DNA of 22,736 bases from an uncultured Mycoplasmatota bacterium (GTDB lineage: Bacteria; Bacillota_I; Bacilli_A; RF39; UBA660): assembly GCA_900543825.1 (NCBI GenBank), contig UQSR01000014.1, positions 1 to 22,736 on the forward strand. Direction: 5' to 3'. This document shows positions 1-5,802 of this stretch, piece after piece. The notes beneath the pieces are model-generated. The model ran no database searches. It was not told where the DNA came from and saw nothing but the letters and a program-made list of their open reading frames with translations. Every line of letters begins with the position of its first letter. Within the stretch, counting starts at the first letter, position 1. Both the position numbers and the translations under genes were made by a program.

Positions 1-314
1 TCATCTTTTAATTCATTAGCAATACTAGTTATTTCTAATTTTACTTTATATAATAATGAATCAGTACTATTAGTATTTCTTACTGTAAAAGTAGTACTTA
101 CTCCATCAGTATAATTATATACAGGGGCTAAATTAGTTATATTAATATCAGGGCCACTAGTAAAAGTTACATCTGCTAAATTACCTATTGATAAAGTAAC
201 ACTAGTATTACTAGGACTAATCCAAGTAAACCAAGCATAAGTACCAGCGCTACTTACTAAAGATATTAATAATATAAATATTCCTATATACATAAACTTC
301 TTATATTTATCCAT
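1..314 (-). CDS. SipW-type signal peptide exported protein, N-terminal fragment
   Basis: The frame opens at an ATG (314) preceded by GGTGGTGATATA, a good Shine-Dalgarno, and runs off the left window edge after about 104 residues. The N-terminus has a short basic segment, a hydrophobic stretch (about residues 7-22) and then GTYAWFTWISPSNTS. This matches the SipW-dependent type of signal peptide seen in TasA/camelysin-like exported proteins of Bacilli. The visible mature part is Thr/Ser/Asn-rich and β-strand-like (SVTLSIGN, ADVTFTSG, TTFTVRNTNS), as expected for a fibre-like or Ig-like surface protein. No promoter lies between it and the upstream hairpin, so expression probably depends on readthrough from the promoter at 500-528. 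The C-terminal half, and so any anchor, is not visible. Confidence 0.7.
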   Translation of the reverse strand, partial: MDKYKKFMYIGIFILLISLVSSAGTYAWFTWISPSNTSVTLSIGNLADVTFTSGPDINITNLAPVYNYTDGVSTTFTVRNTNSTDSLLYKVKLEITSIANELKD

Positions 315-328
315 TATATCACCACCAA

Positions 329-378
329 AAAGACTATGAAAAATTACTAATATTTCTATTAGTTATTTCATAGTCTTT
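329..378. terminator. Long hairpin over the stop codon of the 44-codon ORF, upstream of the exported-protein gene
   Basis: The arms AAAGACTATGAAA (329-341) and TTTCATAGTCTTT (366-378) are perfectly complementary. They continue inwards as AATTACTAATA/TATTAGTTATT with one mismatch around a TTTC loop, giving a stem of about 22-24 bp. On the minus strand it is followed by TTTTT and then directly by the GGTGG ribosome-binding site of the exported-protein gene. It can act as an intrinsic terminator of the small ORF or as an attenuator of the next gene. The small ORF's TAG (334-336) lies inside the stem. Confidence 0.7.
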
Positions 379-468
379 ATTATTTACATATTTTATTATA
401 TTATAAGAATTTACAGCCCCCCCCCTAATTAACAATGTGTTAACGTTTTTAAATAATACATCTTTCAT
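334..468 (-). CDS. Small ORF of 44 codons with a G9 homopolymer; unknown function
   Basis: An ATG at 468 follows AAGGGAGGCTCCTCT, a strong Shine-Dalgarno. The frame gives 44 residues beginning MKDVLFKNVNTLLIRGGAV and stops in the hairpin at 329-378. A plausible σA promoter lies just upstream (500-528). The codons for RGGA are made by nine consecutive G (C9 at 417-425 on the plus strand), which is striking in such A+T-rich DNA. Gain or loss of one G would stop the frame within a few codons. A 15-bp dyad TTAACA-ATG-TGTTAA lies within it at 429-443. I recognise no family. It could be a leader ORF for the downstream exported protein, a small stand-alone peptide, or a chance frame. Confidence 0.45.
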   Translation of the reverse strand: MKDVLFKNVNTLLIRGGAVNSYNIIKYVNNKDYEITNRNISNFS

Positions 469-499
469 AGAGGAGCCTCCCTTCTTATCTTACATATAA

Positions 500-528
500 A
501 TAATATCATAAAAATAAAATTAACACAA
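500..528 (-). promoter_or_regulatory. Putative σA promoter for the small ORF
   Basis: On the minus strand TTGTGT (-35) is separated by 17 bases from TATTAT (-10). The start would fall around 493, about 25 bases before the small ORF's ATG. The -35 is weak, matching only three of six consensus bases. Confidence 0.5.
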
Positions 529-540
529 GAGATAAATAAT

Positions 541-599
541 TAAATTGGAGACAAATAATTTGGCTCCAATTTACCTCTTAAGACCTTAGGCTTAAGAGG
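541..599. repeat. Tandem hairpin pair with CCTTAGG-type loop, copy 1
   Basis: Two abutting hairpins are present. The first has a 10-bp stem, TAAATTGGAG (541-550) with CTCCAATTTA (564-573), around ACAAATAATTTGG. The second has a 9-bp stem, CCTCTTAAG (574-582) with CTTAAGAGG (591-599), around ACCTTAGG. The second hairpin shares its loop with both hairpins at 21839-21891, although the stems differ. The pair lies just past the minus-strand stop at 604. Neither hairpin has a proper T tract, so a simple terminator role is not obvious. Confidence 0.7.
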
Positions 600-603
600 A
601 TAA

Positions 604-1395
604 CTATTCTTTAAGTAGATTACTTAATGGAACTATATTATATCCTTTACTATTTATATATTTTATTATTATATTTAAGTTATTGGTATTATTTATAAGT
701 ATTATACTACCATTTGATATATTATTTTTTATCTCAGTATAATCTCCTATTATATTAGGAACAATTGTATACATATTATTTTTATTACATACTTCTAATA
801 CTTTATTATTTTTATCTTTTGATAAGCAATATTTGGATTCATTATTAGATATTCTATTTATGATACTATTATCATTTGTTAATAATTCGTTAGTATATAT
901 ACCATTATTGCCATAAGTATATATTTCTTTATTTTTTAACTTAGTTATATTTTTTATATTTATATCTTTATGATTTATAAATAACGTTATATTATTATCT
1001 TTAATATTATCTATATTTTTTATATTTAGTATTAGTATTAATGACACTTTATTTTCTTTATTATTTCCTTTTATTATATATTTATCTTTATTATTTGACA
1101 AAAGACTACTTGGATAGAGATCTTTATATACTAGTAATTCTTCTCTAAAAATACCAGATGATTTCATTTCTTCATAACTTTTTAATACATCTATTTGTCT
1201 ACCATTTATACCTGGTATTATTGTATCATGATCTAGCATAGCATTTACTGGTTCTACTTCATATTCTTCTTTTAGGCTTTCTATTTTTATCATCAGGGGA
1301 TCTTTTTGATTTATTATATTCATTACTTTATCAGTATAAAAAAAACTAAAACATACTAATACTAGTAAGGAAATTGTTTTAATTATATTTTTCAC
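604..1395 (-). CDS. Membrane-anchored degenerate polysaccharide deacetylase-like protein
   Basis: The 263-residue protein has an N-terminal membrane anchor or signal (about residues 4-24). An N-terminal region containing DHDTIIPGINGRQIDVLKSY follows, of a type seen ahead of NodB-like domains. The C-terminal part keeps the polysaccharide-deacetylase framework: KVSLILIL, NNITLFINHKDI (where the family has ATFFV) and GSIILINN...YINSKGYNIVPLSNLL, which matches the family's final strand and helix. The metal and catalytic signatures (TFDDG and HxxxH) are absent, so deacetylase activity is unlikely. It starts at GTG with AGGTGG upstream; the TTG/ATT alternatives lack a site. It lies 50 bp downstream of the FMN-binding lipoprotein and is probably the last gene of that operon. 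Structural or binding role is inferred. Confidence 0.6.
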   Translation of the reverse strand: MKNIIKTISLLVLVCFSFFYTDKVMNIINQKDPLMIKIESLKEEYEVEPVNAMLDHDTIIPGINGRQIDVLKSYEEMKSSGIFREELLVYKDLYPSSLLSNNKDKYIIKGNNKENKVSLILILNIKNIDNIKDNNITLFINHKDINIKNITKLKNKEIYTYGNNGIYTNELLTNDNSIINRISNNESKYCLSKDKNNKVLEVCNKNNMYTIVPNIIGDYTEIKNNISNGSIILINNTNNLNIIIKYINSKGYNIVPLSNLLKE

Positions 1396-1445
1396 TTTAC
1401 CACCTAGTATAATATATGTCTTAGTTTGTCTTTAATACTTTTATA

Positions 1446-1892
1446 TTATTTCTTTGCTTGATTTAATGCGTTATTTATAGCACTATATAAAGCATCTATT
1501 TTAATAGTACAACCACTTACTGCATCTGTTTTTCCGTCTTCATTTAATGTTAATTTATCTATTCCTTGGTTGTCTACTACATATTTTTCTAATGCTTCTG
1601 CTTGTTGATACCATTCTCCTATGGTACTACCATATTCTACTCCATACATGCCATAATCACTACCTAATGCTTTTTTAGTAGTTTTTACTCCATCTTTAGT
1701 AGTATAAGTTGTATCTAATTTTACATCGGTAATTTTACCTGCTGAATCTATTGTTATAATAGCAGTAGCGGTATTTTCTCCTCCATATGTATCAATAGCA
1801 GTACCTGTATATGTTCCTTCTTTATAACCTTTGGAACATCCTGTTAATAGTAATAGTCCTATTAACCCCATTAGATATATTTTTTTCTTCAT
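1446..1892 (-). CDS. FMN-binding domain lipoprotein (PplA-like)
   Basis: This 148-residue protein carries a lipoprotein signal with lipobox LLTGC (Cys19). A single FMN-binding domain (PF04205 type) follows: GTYTGTAIDTYGG opens it and DAVSGCTIK (residues 123-131) closes it. The latter matches the flavinylation motif D-x-x-S/T-G-A-T, with Thr129 the expected FMN attachment site; the usual Ala is Cys128 here. It would sit outside the membrane, lipid-anchored, and carry electrons through covalent FMN placed by the ApbE enzyme encoded upstream in the same operon. GGAGG lies 9 bases before the ATG. It resembles the Listeria electron-transfer lipoprotein PplA but has one FMN domain rather than two. 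Confidence 0.85.
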   Translation of the reverse strand: MKKKIYLMGLIGLLLLTGCSKGYKEGTYTGTAIDTYGGENTATAIITIDSAGKITDVKLDTTYTTKDGVKTTKKALGSDYGMYGVEYGSTIGEWYQQAEALEKYVVDNQGIDKLTLNEDGKTDAVSGCTIKIDALYSAINNALNQAKK

Positions 1893-1944
1893 ATTTTGTA
1901 TCCTCCTTATATATTATAAAATATTTTATATTTTTTTTCTAGTC

Positions 1945-2439
1945 CTAAATTATATTTTTTGTACTATTTATTAATTTCTTAGCTATTATTCCTATTAATA
2001 TTCCTGTTGGTATTGAAAATAATAATAGATATGGTAAATAATAAATAATATTATGATTATTTAATATTAGTATTCCTATGAGTACTTGTCCTATACTATG
2101 TGATATGCTTCCTACTATGGAAACTCCTATTATTGATAGTTTTGTTTTCTTTACTAATGACATAGCTATGATACTTAGAAGAGCTCCTCCTAAAGAGAAA
2201 AGAAAATTGAAACCAAAGCCTGTTCTTATTAGAGCTACTATAAATACTCTAATTATTGATATCATTAGGGCTTTGTTAAAGTTATATTTATATAAAGCAA
2301 AGAGTATTATTACGTTAGCTAATCCTAACTTTAATCCTGGTATTATATCTCCTAAAAAGGTAAAATAACTTTCTATTATGCCTATTACTACGCTCATGGC
2401 GGTTAATATACTTATTATGGTTATATCTTTTGTTTTCAT
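1945..2439 (-). CDS. Gx transporter / heptaprenyl diphosphate synthase component I family membrane protein
   Basis: The 164-residue protein is almost entirely hydrophobic, with about five membrane segments. It has the family features IGIIESYFTFLGDIIPGLKLGLANV near the start and RTGFGFNFLFSLGGALLS in the middle. This is the HepS-I/Gx family (PF07456 type), an ECF-transporter-like membrane protein repeatedly found beside NusG-II, FMN-binding and ApbE genes. Its start codon overlaps the stop of the NusG-II gene by one base (TAATG), indicating translational coupling. A role in isoprenoid/quinone supply or in flavin transport is inferred from context only; the substrate is unknown. Confidence 0.8.
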   Translation of the reverse strand: MKTKDITIISILTAMSVVIGIIESYFTFLGDIIPGLKLGLANVIILFALYKYNFNKALMISIIRVFIVALIRTGFGFNFLFSLGGALLSIIAMSLVKKTKLSIIGVSIVGSISHSIGQVLIGILILNNHNIIYYLPYLLLFSIPTGILIGIIAKKLINSTKNII

Positions 2440-2804
2440 TAGTAGATCACTCCATCTAGTTTATCATCTGTATTATCATTTGTTATTTTTATTATTATTT
2501 TGTTAGGTAGACATACTAATGTCCTAGAACTATCACTTATATATCCTTCTTTGCTACATATATGATTAGGAGAGTTTTCTTTTTTTACTCTTATTTTGTT
2601 TTCTTTTACTTCTATGATGACATCCCCTAATAAACCTTGTACAGTATATTCTTTATCTAAATTCATATCTATTTTTAGTATTTCTTTATTTTCATAATAT
2701 ACTATAGCAGTTGTTCCTTCTTTCTTTGTTTTATTTATTATTATAAGTGATAGTGATATTAGTAGTAATAATATTAGTATTAGTTTTATATCGTTTTTAT
2801 TCAT
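2439..2804 (-). CDS. NusG domain II-containing membrane-anchored protein
   Basis: I place the start at ATG 2804 (AGAGG seven bases upstream), giving 121 residues; a frame reaching 2840 exists but has no site. One membrane anchor (about residues 6-24) precedes a NusG domain II (PF07009): AIVYYENKEILKIDM, then YTVQGLLGDVIIEVKENKIRV, SPNHICSKEGYIS and LVCLPNKIIIKI. Two family-typical cysteines are in HIC and VCLP. The domain is predicted outside the cell. The start overlaps the ApbE stop by 8 bp. Proteins of this type are encoded next to Gx, FMN-binding and ApbE genes in many Firmicutes and are thought to support flavin-based electron transfer; the exact role is not known. Confidence 0.85.
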   Translation of the reverse strand: MNKNDIKLILILLLLISLSLIIINKTKKEGTTAIVYYENKEILKIDMNLDKEYTVQGLLGDVIIEVKENKIRVKKENSPNHICSKEGYISDSSRTLVCLPNKIIIKITNDNTDDKLDGVIY

Positions 2805-3792
2805 AGTTAAAGCCTCTGCTTTTGACAATGTTGTTTTCATCTATATACCATATAGCCTCTATATCATCTGTATTATCCACTATTAGTTGGCCTTCTTCTA
2901 CTGGTAATAGGAATAGATAAGTACTGTATATGTCTGCTAAAGATGAGTTGGAACTTACGACTGATACTGAATGCATGTAATTGCTAGGGTATTTGGTATT
3001 TGAATTTATTATATGATTATAATTTATATTATCCATAGTGCAATATCTCTGATAGTCTCCTGATGTTACTACTGATTTGTTATTTATATTTAATTTTATA
3101 AATATATCACTAGGATTAAGGGGATCTGCTATTCCTACTTTGTAGTATTCTTTTTTGTAGGCTTTTCCTACTTTAACATTACCACCAGCATTTATGATAT
3201 ATGAGTGAATGTTATTATCTTCTAAATATTTGCCTACTAGTTCTGTTGTATAGCCTTTAGCTATGGCACCTAAATCTAATTTGATATTATTTTGTTTTTT
3301 ATAGATATTATTTTCTAAATTTATATCTTTAATATTTATATTTTTATTTAATTCTTCATTAGATGGTAGTTTTTCACATGTATTTATAAATTCTTTCCAT
3401 ACTTCGGTTAAATTTCCCGCTGCTATATTTAATAATCCGTTTGTTTTATCATAGTATTCTATTCCTAAATTTATAATGTCGGATAATCTTGGATCTATTT
3501 CTACTTCTTCATTATCTGGTAGTTTTTCATTTAGGTAATAAATATTTATGACATTGTTATAGCTATTATATCTATCTGTTAGTTCATGATAGGATTTATA
3601 TAAATAGTCTATGTCTTCAAATATTTTATTCATTTCTTTTCTATTTTTGGTGGTATTTAACTTTATATCAATATAAGTATCCATGTAAAAATAGTTTTTA
3701 TGATATGTTTTATAAGTACTTATGTTAACTAGGGTTAATGTAAGTGTTAGTAGTATTAGAATTAAAATTATTATTGCTATCTTTTTCTTCAT
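2797..3792 (-). CDS. apbE: FAD:protein FMN transferase, ApbE family
   Basis: This enzyme moves FMN from FAD to a Thr of the target flavoprotein, here most likely the lipoprotein at 1446. With ATG 3792 as start it has 331 residues and an N-terminal membrane anchor or signal (about 4-23). Family motifs are visible in order: FYMDTYIDIKL (35-45), KLDLGAIAKGY (171-181), INAGGNVKVG (200-209), VVTSGDYQRY (241-250), HIIN (260-263) and the metal-binding Asp in SSLADIYST (Asp287). A GTG at 3801 is an alternative start. The promoter's expected start site is at about 3801, so the mRNA would have at most about 9 untranslated bases and no Shine-Dalgarno. It is first in an operon with the NusG-II, Gx and FMN-binding genes. 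Confidence 0.9.
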   Translation of the reverse strand: MKKKIAIIILILILLTLTLTLVNISTYKTYHKNYFYMDTYIDIKLNTTKNRKEMNKIFEDIDYLYKSYHELTDRYNSYNNVINIYYLNEKLPDNEEVEIDPRLSDIINLGIEYYDKTNGLLNIAAGNLTEVWKEFINTCEKLPSNEELNKNINIKDINLENNIYKKQNNIKLDLGAIAKGYTTELVGKYLEDNNIHSYIINAGGNVKVGKAYKKEYYKVGIADPLNPSDIFIKLNINNKSVVTSGDYQRYCTMDNINYNHIINSNTKYPSNYMHSVSVVSSNSSLADIYSTYLFLLPVEEGQLIVDNTDDIEAIWYIDENNIVKSRGFNYE

Positions 3793-3807
3793 ATTTATCA
3801 CATTTTA

Positions 3808-3836
3808 ATTGTACTAAATATGAAGTTGTAAGTCAA
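3808..3836 (-). promoter_or_regulatory. σA promoter of the flavin electron-transfer operon
   Basis: TTGACT (-35, 3831-3836) and TACAAT (-10, 3808-3813) on the minus strand are 17 bases apart. The predicted start is at about 3801, practically at the first codon of the ApbE gene. Confidence 0.8.
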
Positions 3837-3841
3837 CTGTT

Positions 3842-3873
3842 AAATTAAAAGAAGAGTTATTTATACTCTTCTT
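3842..3873 (-). terminator. Terminator of the 3857-4573 gene
   Basis: Perfect 9-bp arms AAGAAGAGT (3849-3857) and ACTCTTCTT (3865-3873) enclose a 7-base loop. On the minus strand they are followed by TTTTAATTT. The gene's stop codon lies within the stem-loop. Confidence 0.75.
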
Positions 3874-4573
3874 CAATTCTTATTTTTTTGTTATCTTTAG
3901 TTATACCATATAATTCACTATTTTGGGTATGTTCTTTATTGTTTATTAATTCAAATCCTACTATGCTCGATGTTTTTAGTTTCCAGAAATAGAAATCTTT
4001 ATTATAGTCAAAATCATAACTTGGATCTTTTTCTGATATATATACATTACCGTTGGTAGTAAGAATTAGTATTCTACTATCACCAGTAGAAGAAAATGTC
4101 CTCTTAGCTATTTTATCTACTTTTTCTTGATTAAATAATAATTTATCATCTTTGTTATTGCCTTTTACATATAGCATATTGTTTTTTACATAAAAGGTAT
4201 AATATATTTCTTTATCAGATGTTGATTCTGGATGGTTATAAAAATTTAATTCATCAGTTAACTCTATTGTTGTTATATCTCTATCTTCACTGCATATTTC
4301 TATATCAGATGGATATATTAATCTTTCTTTTCTTTTATTGGTATTTAAACATTTACCTACTATATCATATTCTTTGGTTATATATTTTTCTTTAGTTCTA
4401 CCTCTAGATGTACACTTTGTTATCATGTCTTTAGTTATTTTAGTATCTTTATATGTATTATCCTTTAGGCATAAATACTCTACTTTATTTGAGTATTTAT
4501 AGCCAAAGAATATTATTAATAAGCCAAATACTAATATGGTACTTAAGATGTTTGTTTTTTTGTTTTCTTTCAC
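3857..4573 (-). CDS. Single-pass membrane-anchored protein of unknown function
   Basis: I set the start at GTG 4573 because AGGTG lies five bases upstream; a longer frame to 4624 would begin inside the promoter's -35. The product has 238 residues: a short basic start, one membrane segment (about residues 11-26), and then an extracytoplasmic part with five cysteines (LCLKD, TKCTS, GKCLN, EICSE) in its first third. The rest is β-strand-like, with SRILILTTNGNVYISEKD resembling a blade of a repeat β-structure. No catalytic motif is evident. It has its own promoter and terminator and so appears monocistronic. I do not recognise the family. Confidence 0.65.
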   Translation of the reverse strand: MKENKKTNILSTILVFGLLIIFFGYKYSNKVEYLCLKDNTYKDTKITKDMITKCTSRGRTKEKYITKEYDIVGKCLNTNKRKERLIYPSDIEICSEDRDITTIELTDELNFYNHPESTSDKEIYYTFYVKNNMLYVKGNNKDDKLLFNQEKVDKIAKRTFSSTGDSRILILTTNGNVYISEKDPSYDFDYNKDFYFWKLKTSSIVGFELINNKEHTQNSELYGITKDNKKIRIEEEYK

Positions 4574-4595
4574 TAAATCACCTGTCCTTATTATT

Positions 4596-4624
4596 AATGT
4601 ATCATAAATATTTGTATAAAGCAA
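4596..4624 (-). promoter_or_regulatory. σA promoter of the 3857-4573 gene
   Basis: On the minus strand TTGCTT (4619-4624) and TACATT (4596-4601) are separated by 17 bases, placing the transcript start about 15 bases before the ribosome-binding site of the GTG start. Confidence 0.65.
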
Positions 4625-4650
4625 TAGTGATTATTTTTTTAGTATTTTAG

Positions 4651-4679
4651 TTGACATTTGTCTTGTTTTAATTTATTAT
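4651..4679 (+). promoter_or_regulatory. σA promoter of the MvaI/BcnI-like nuclease gene
   Basis: A perfect -35 TTGACA (4651-4656), a 17-base spacer and a near-perfect -10 TATTAT (4674-4679). GGAGGA (4698-4703) and the ATG at 4709 follow at normal distances. Confidence 0.85.
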
Positions 4680-4708
4680 AGAAACTAAATTAAGAATGGA
4701 GGATAGAT

Positions 4709-5470
4709 ATGATTTGTGATGTAACACTAGAAAAATTAGTTGAATTAAAGAAAGAATTTTTAAAAATTTCAAAGAAAGGATATATAAAAGGGATTAATAA
4801 TAATTATTCTTCTATTGGTAGAACATTTGAAAATGAGCTTAAATTATCTGAAAATGAGTTTTCTGTACCTGATTATTATGGTATTGAAATTAAAACTAGA
4901 AGAGCATATAGTAAAAGTGCAATTACGCTTTTTAATGCTACTCCTGATGGGGAAGATTTATTTGAAATAGAAAGATTAAAAAATAATTATGGCTATCCAT
5001 GTAAGAGTGATAGAAATTATAAGGTAATATATATTGAGGCTTTTGGAGATAAGCTTAATTTTGCTGGGGTTAAATATCAATATCGTATTGATGTTGATAG
5101 AGAAGATAATAAAATATATTTATGTATCTATAATAAATATTCTAAACTTGTTGAGAGAAAAATATATTGGTCGTTTGACTATATAAGGGAAAGAGTTCTA
5201 TTAAAGCTTAATTATTTAGCGATTGTTAATGCTTGGACAAATCAAATAAATGGCTGGAACTATTTTAAATATTATAAAATTGACTTTTTTAAACTAAAGA
5301 GTTTTGATAATTTTTTGAATTTACTAGAAAATGGAAAAATTAAAATAGTAATTAAAGTTGGTATTTATCTAGATGAAAAGAGATATGGGAAAACTAATGA
5401 TCATGGCTGTGGTTTTGCTATTAAAAGTGAAGATTTATTATGTTTATATGATAAAATAAATATTAATTAA
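4709..5470 (+). CDS. MvaI/BcnI-family (MutH-like) restriction endonuclease-like protein
   Basis: The 253-residue protein has the family's active-site region: SSIGRTFENELKLSENEF, then VPDYYGIEIKTRR. Glu41, Asp55, Glu60 and Lys62 form the E...PD...ExK arrangement of MvaI/BcnI and MutH-like nucleases (PF15515 type). The C-terminal DHGCGFAIKSEDLLCLY is also family-like. Strong GGAGGA precedes the ATG and the gene has its own strong promoter. No methyltransferase or specificity gene is nearby, so this is a solitary nuclease rather than a visible restriction-modification pair. It could be a restriction enzyme with a distant methylase, a methyl-dependent nuclease or a repair nicking enzyme; the sequence does not decide. 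Confidence 0.8.
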   Translation: MICDVTLEKLVELKKEFLKISKKGYIKGINNNYSSIGRTFENELKLSENEFSVPDYYGIEIKTRRAYSKSAITLFNATPDGEDLFEIERLKNNYGYPCKSDRNYKVIYIEAFGDKLNFAGVKYQYRIDVDREDNKIYLCIYNKYSKLVERKIYWSFDYIRERVLLKLNYLAIVNAWTNQINGWNYFKYYKIDFFKLKSFDNFLNLLENGKIKIVIKVGIYLDEKRYGKTNDHGCGFAIKSEDLLCLYDKININ

Positions 5471-5541
5471 AAAATATTGACTTTAATAATTATAAAAGAA
5501 TATTTAAGGGCTAGAGCATCTGCCTGCACGGCTTAGCTTGG
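5468..5541 (+). pseudogene. Collapsed inverted copy of the tRNA-Ala/tRNA-Pro operon
   Basis: On the plus strand, in the order found in the real minus-strand operon, come three remnants. TAAAAAATATTGAC (5468-5481) matches 14 of 14 bases of the tRNA promoter region. GGCTAGAGCATCTGCCT (5509-5525) plus GCACG matches tRNA-Ala from the D loop to the anticodon, with one T missing. GCTTAGCTTGG (5531-5541) matches the tRNA-Pro D arm. The shared terminator follows. No complete cloverleaf can form, so it is a relic. Confidence 0.75.
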
Positions 5542-5544
5542 AGT

Positions 5545-5577
5545 AAAAAAAATAAACATCATGAGATGTTTATTTTT
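5545..5577. terminator. Bidirectional terminator between the tRNA operon and its relic
   Basis: Perfect 13-bp arms AAAAATAAACATC (5548-5560) and GATGTTTATTTTT (5565-5577) flank an ATGA loop, with T-rich sequence on both strands. It ends the minus-strand tRNA transcript and can also stop plus-strand transcription from the nuclease gene. Confidence 0.85.
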
Positions 5578-5589
5578 AGTTTGTTCTAA

Positions 5590-5666
5590 TGGTCGGGAAG
5601 ACAGGATTTGAACCTGCGACCTCTACGTCCCAAGCGTAGCGCTCTACCAAGCTAAGCTACTTCCCG
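5590..5666 (-). tRNA. tRNA-Pro (TGG)
   Basis: Acceptor arms CGGGAAG/CTTCCCG pair perfectly. The D arm AGCTTAGCTTGG, the anticodon loop with TGG (CGCTTGGGACG) and the T arm AGGTTCAAATCCT are all present. The discriminator is A and the 3' CCA is encoded (5590-5592). Confidence 0.95.
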
Positions 5667-5668
5667 AA

Positions 5669-5745
5669 TGGTGGAGAATGAGGGACTCGAACCCTTGACC
5701 CTCTGCGTGCAAGGCAGATGCTCTAGCCAACTGAGCTAATTCCCC
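5669..5745 (-). tRNA. tRNA-Ala (TGC)
   Basis: The acceptor GGGGAAT/ATTCTCC contains the G3·U70 pair that identifies alanine tRNA. The D arm TAGCTCAGTTGGCTAGAGC, the anticodon TGC (CCTTGCACG) and the T arm GGTTCGAGTCC are present, and CCA is encoded. Two bases separate it from tRNA-Pro, so both are one transcript. Confidence 0.95.
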
Positions 5746-5757
5746 AGGACAATATAA

Positions 5758-5786
5758 ATTATATCAATAATTTATACTGTTGTCAA
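5758..5786 (-). promoter_or_regulatory. Consensus σA promoter of the tRNA operon
   Basis: TTGACA (5781-5786) and TATAAT (5758-5763) on the minus strand match the consensus perfectly with a 17-base spacer. It starts only about 15 bases after the rpmA stop, and no hairpin separates the two, so rpmA readthrough into the tRNAs is possible. Confidence 0.9.
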
Positions 5787-5802
5787 TATTTTTTAGTTAA
5801 AT

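Noticed and set aside
429..443. Dyad TTAACA-ATG-TGTTAA as an operator
   Set aside because: It lies inside the small ORF about 50 bases downstream of its promoter's expected start. I found no second copy in the window.
1915..1930. 16-bp palindrome TATAAAATATTTTATA ahead of the FMN-binding lipoprotein gene
   Set aside because: Only A and T in an A+T-rich gap; no -35, T tract or partner repeat supports an operator or terminator.
2078..2368. Open frame opposite the Gx membrane protein gene
   Set aside because: It lies wholly within a recognised gene and has no expression signals or recognisable product.
5468..5541. tRNA-embedded phage attachment site as the cause of the tRNA fragment
   Set aside because: Integration duplicates the 3' end of a tRNA in direct orientation. 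Here D-arm and anticodon pieces of two tRNAs plus the promoter are in inverted orientation, and no integrase is present.
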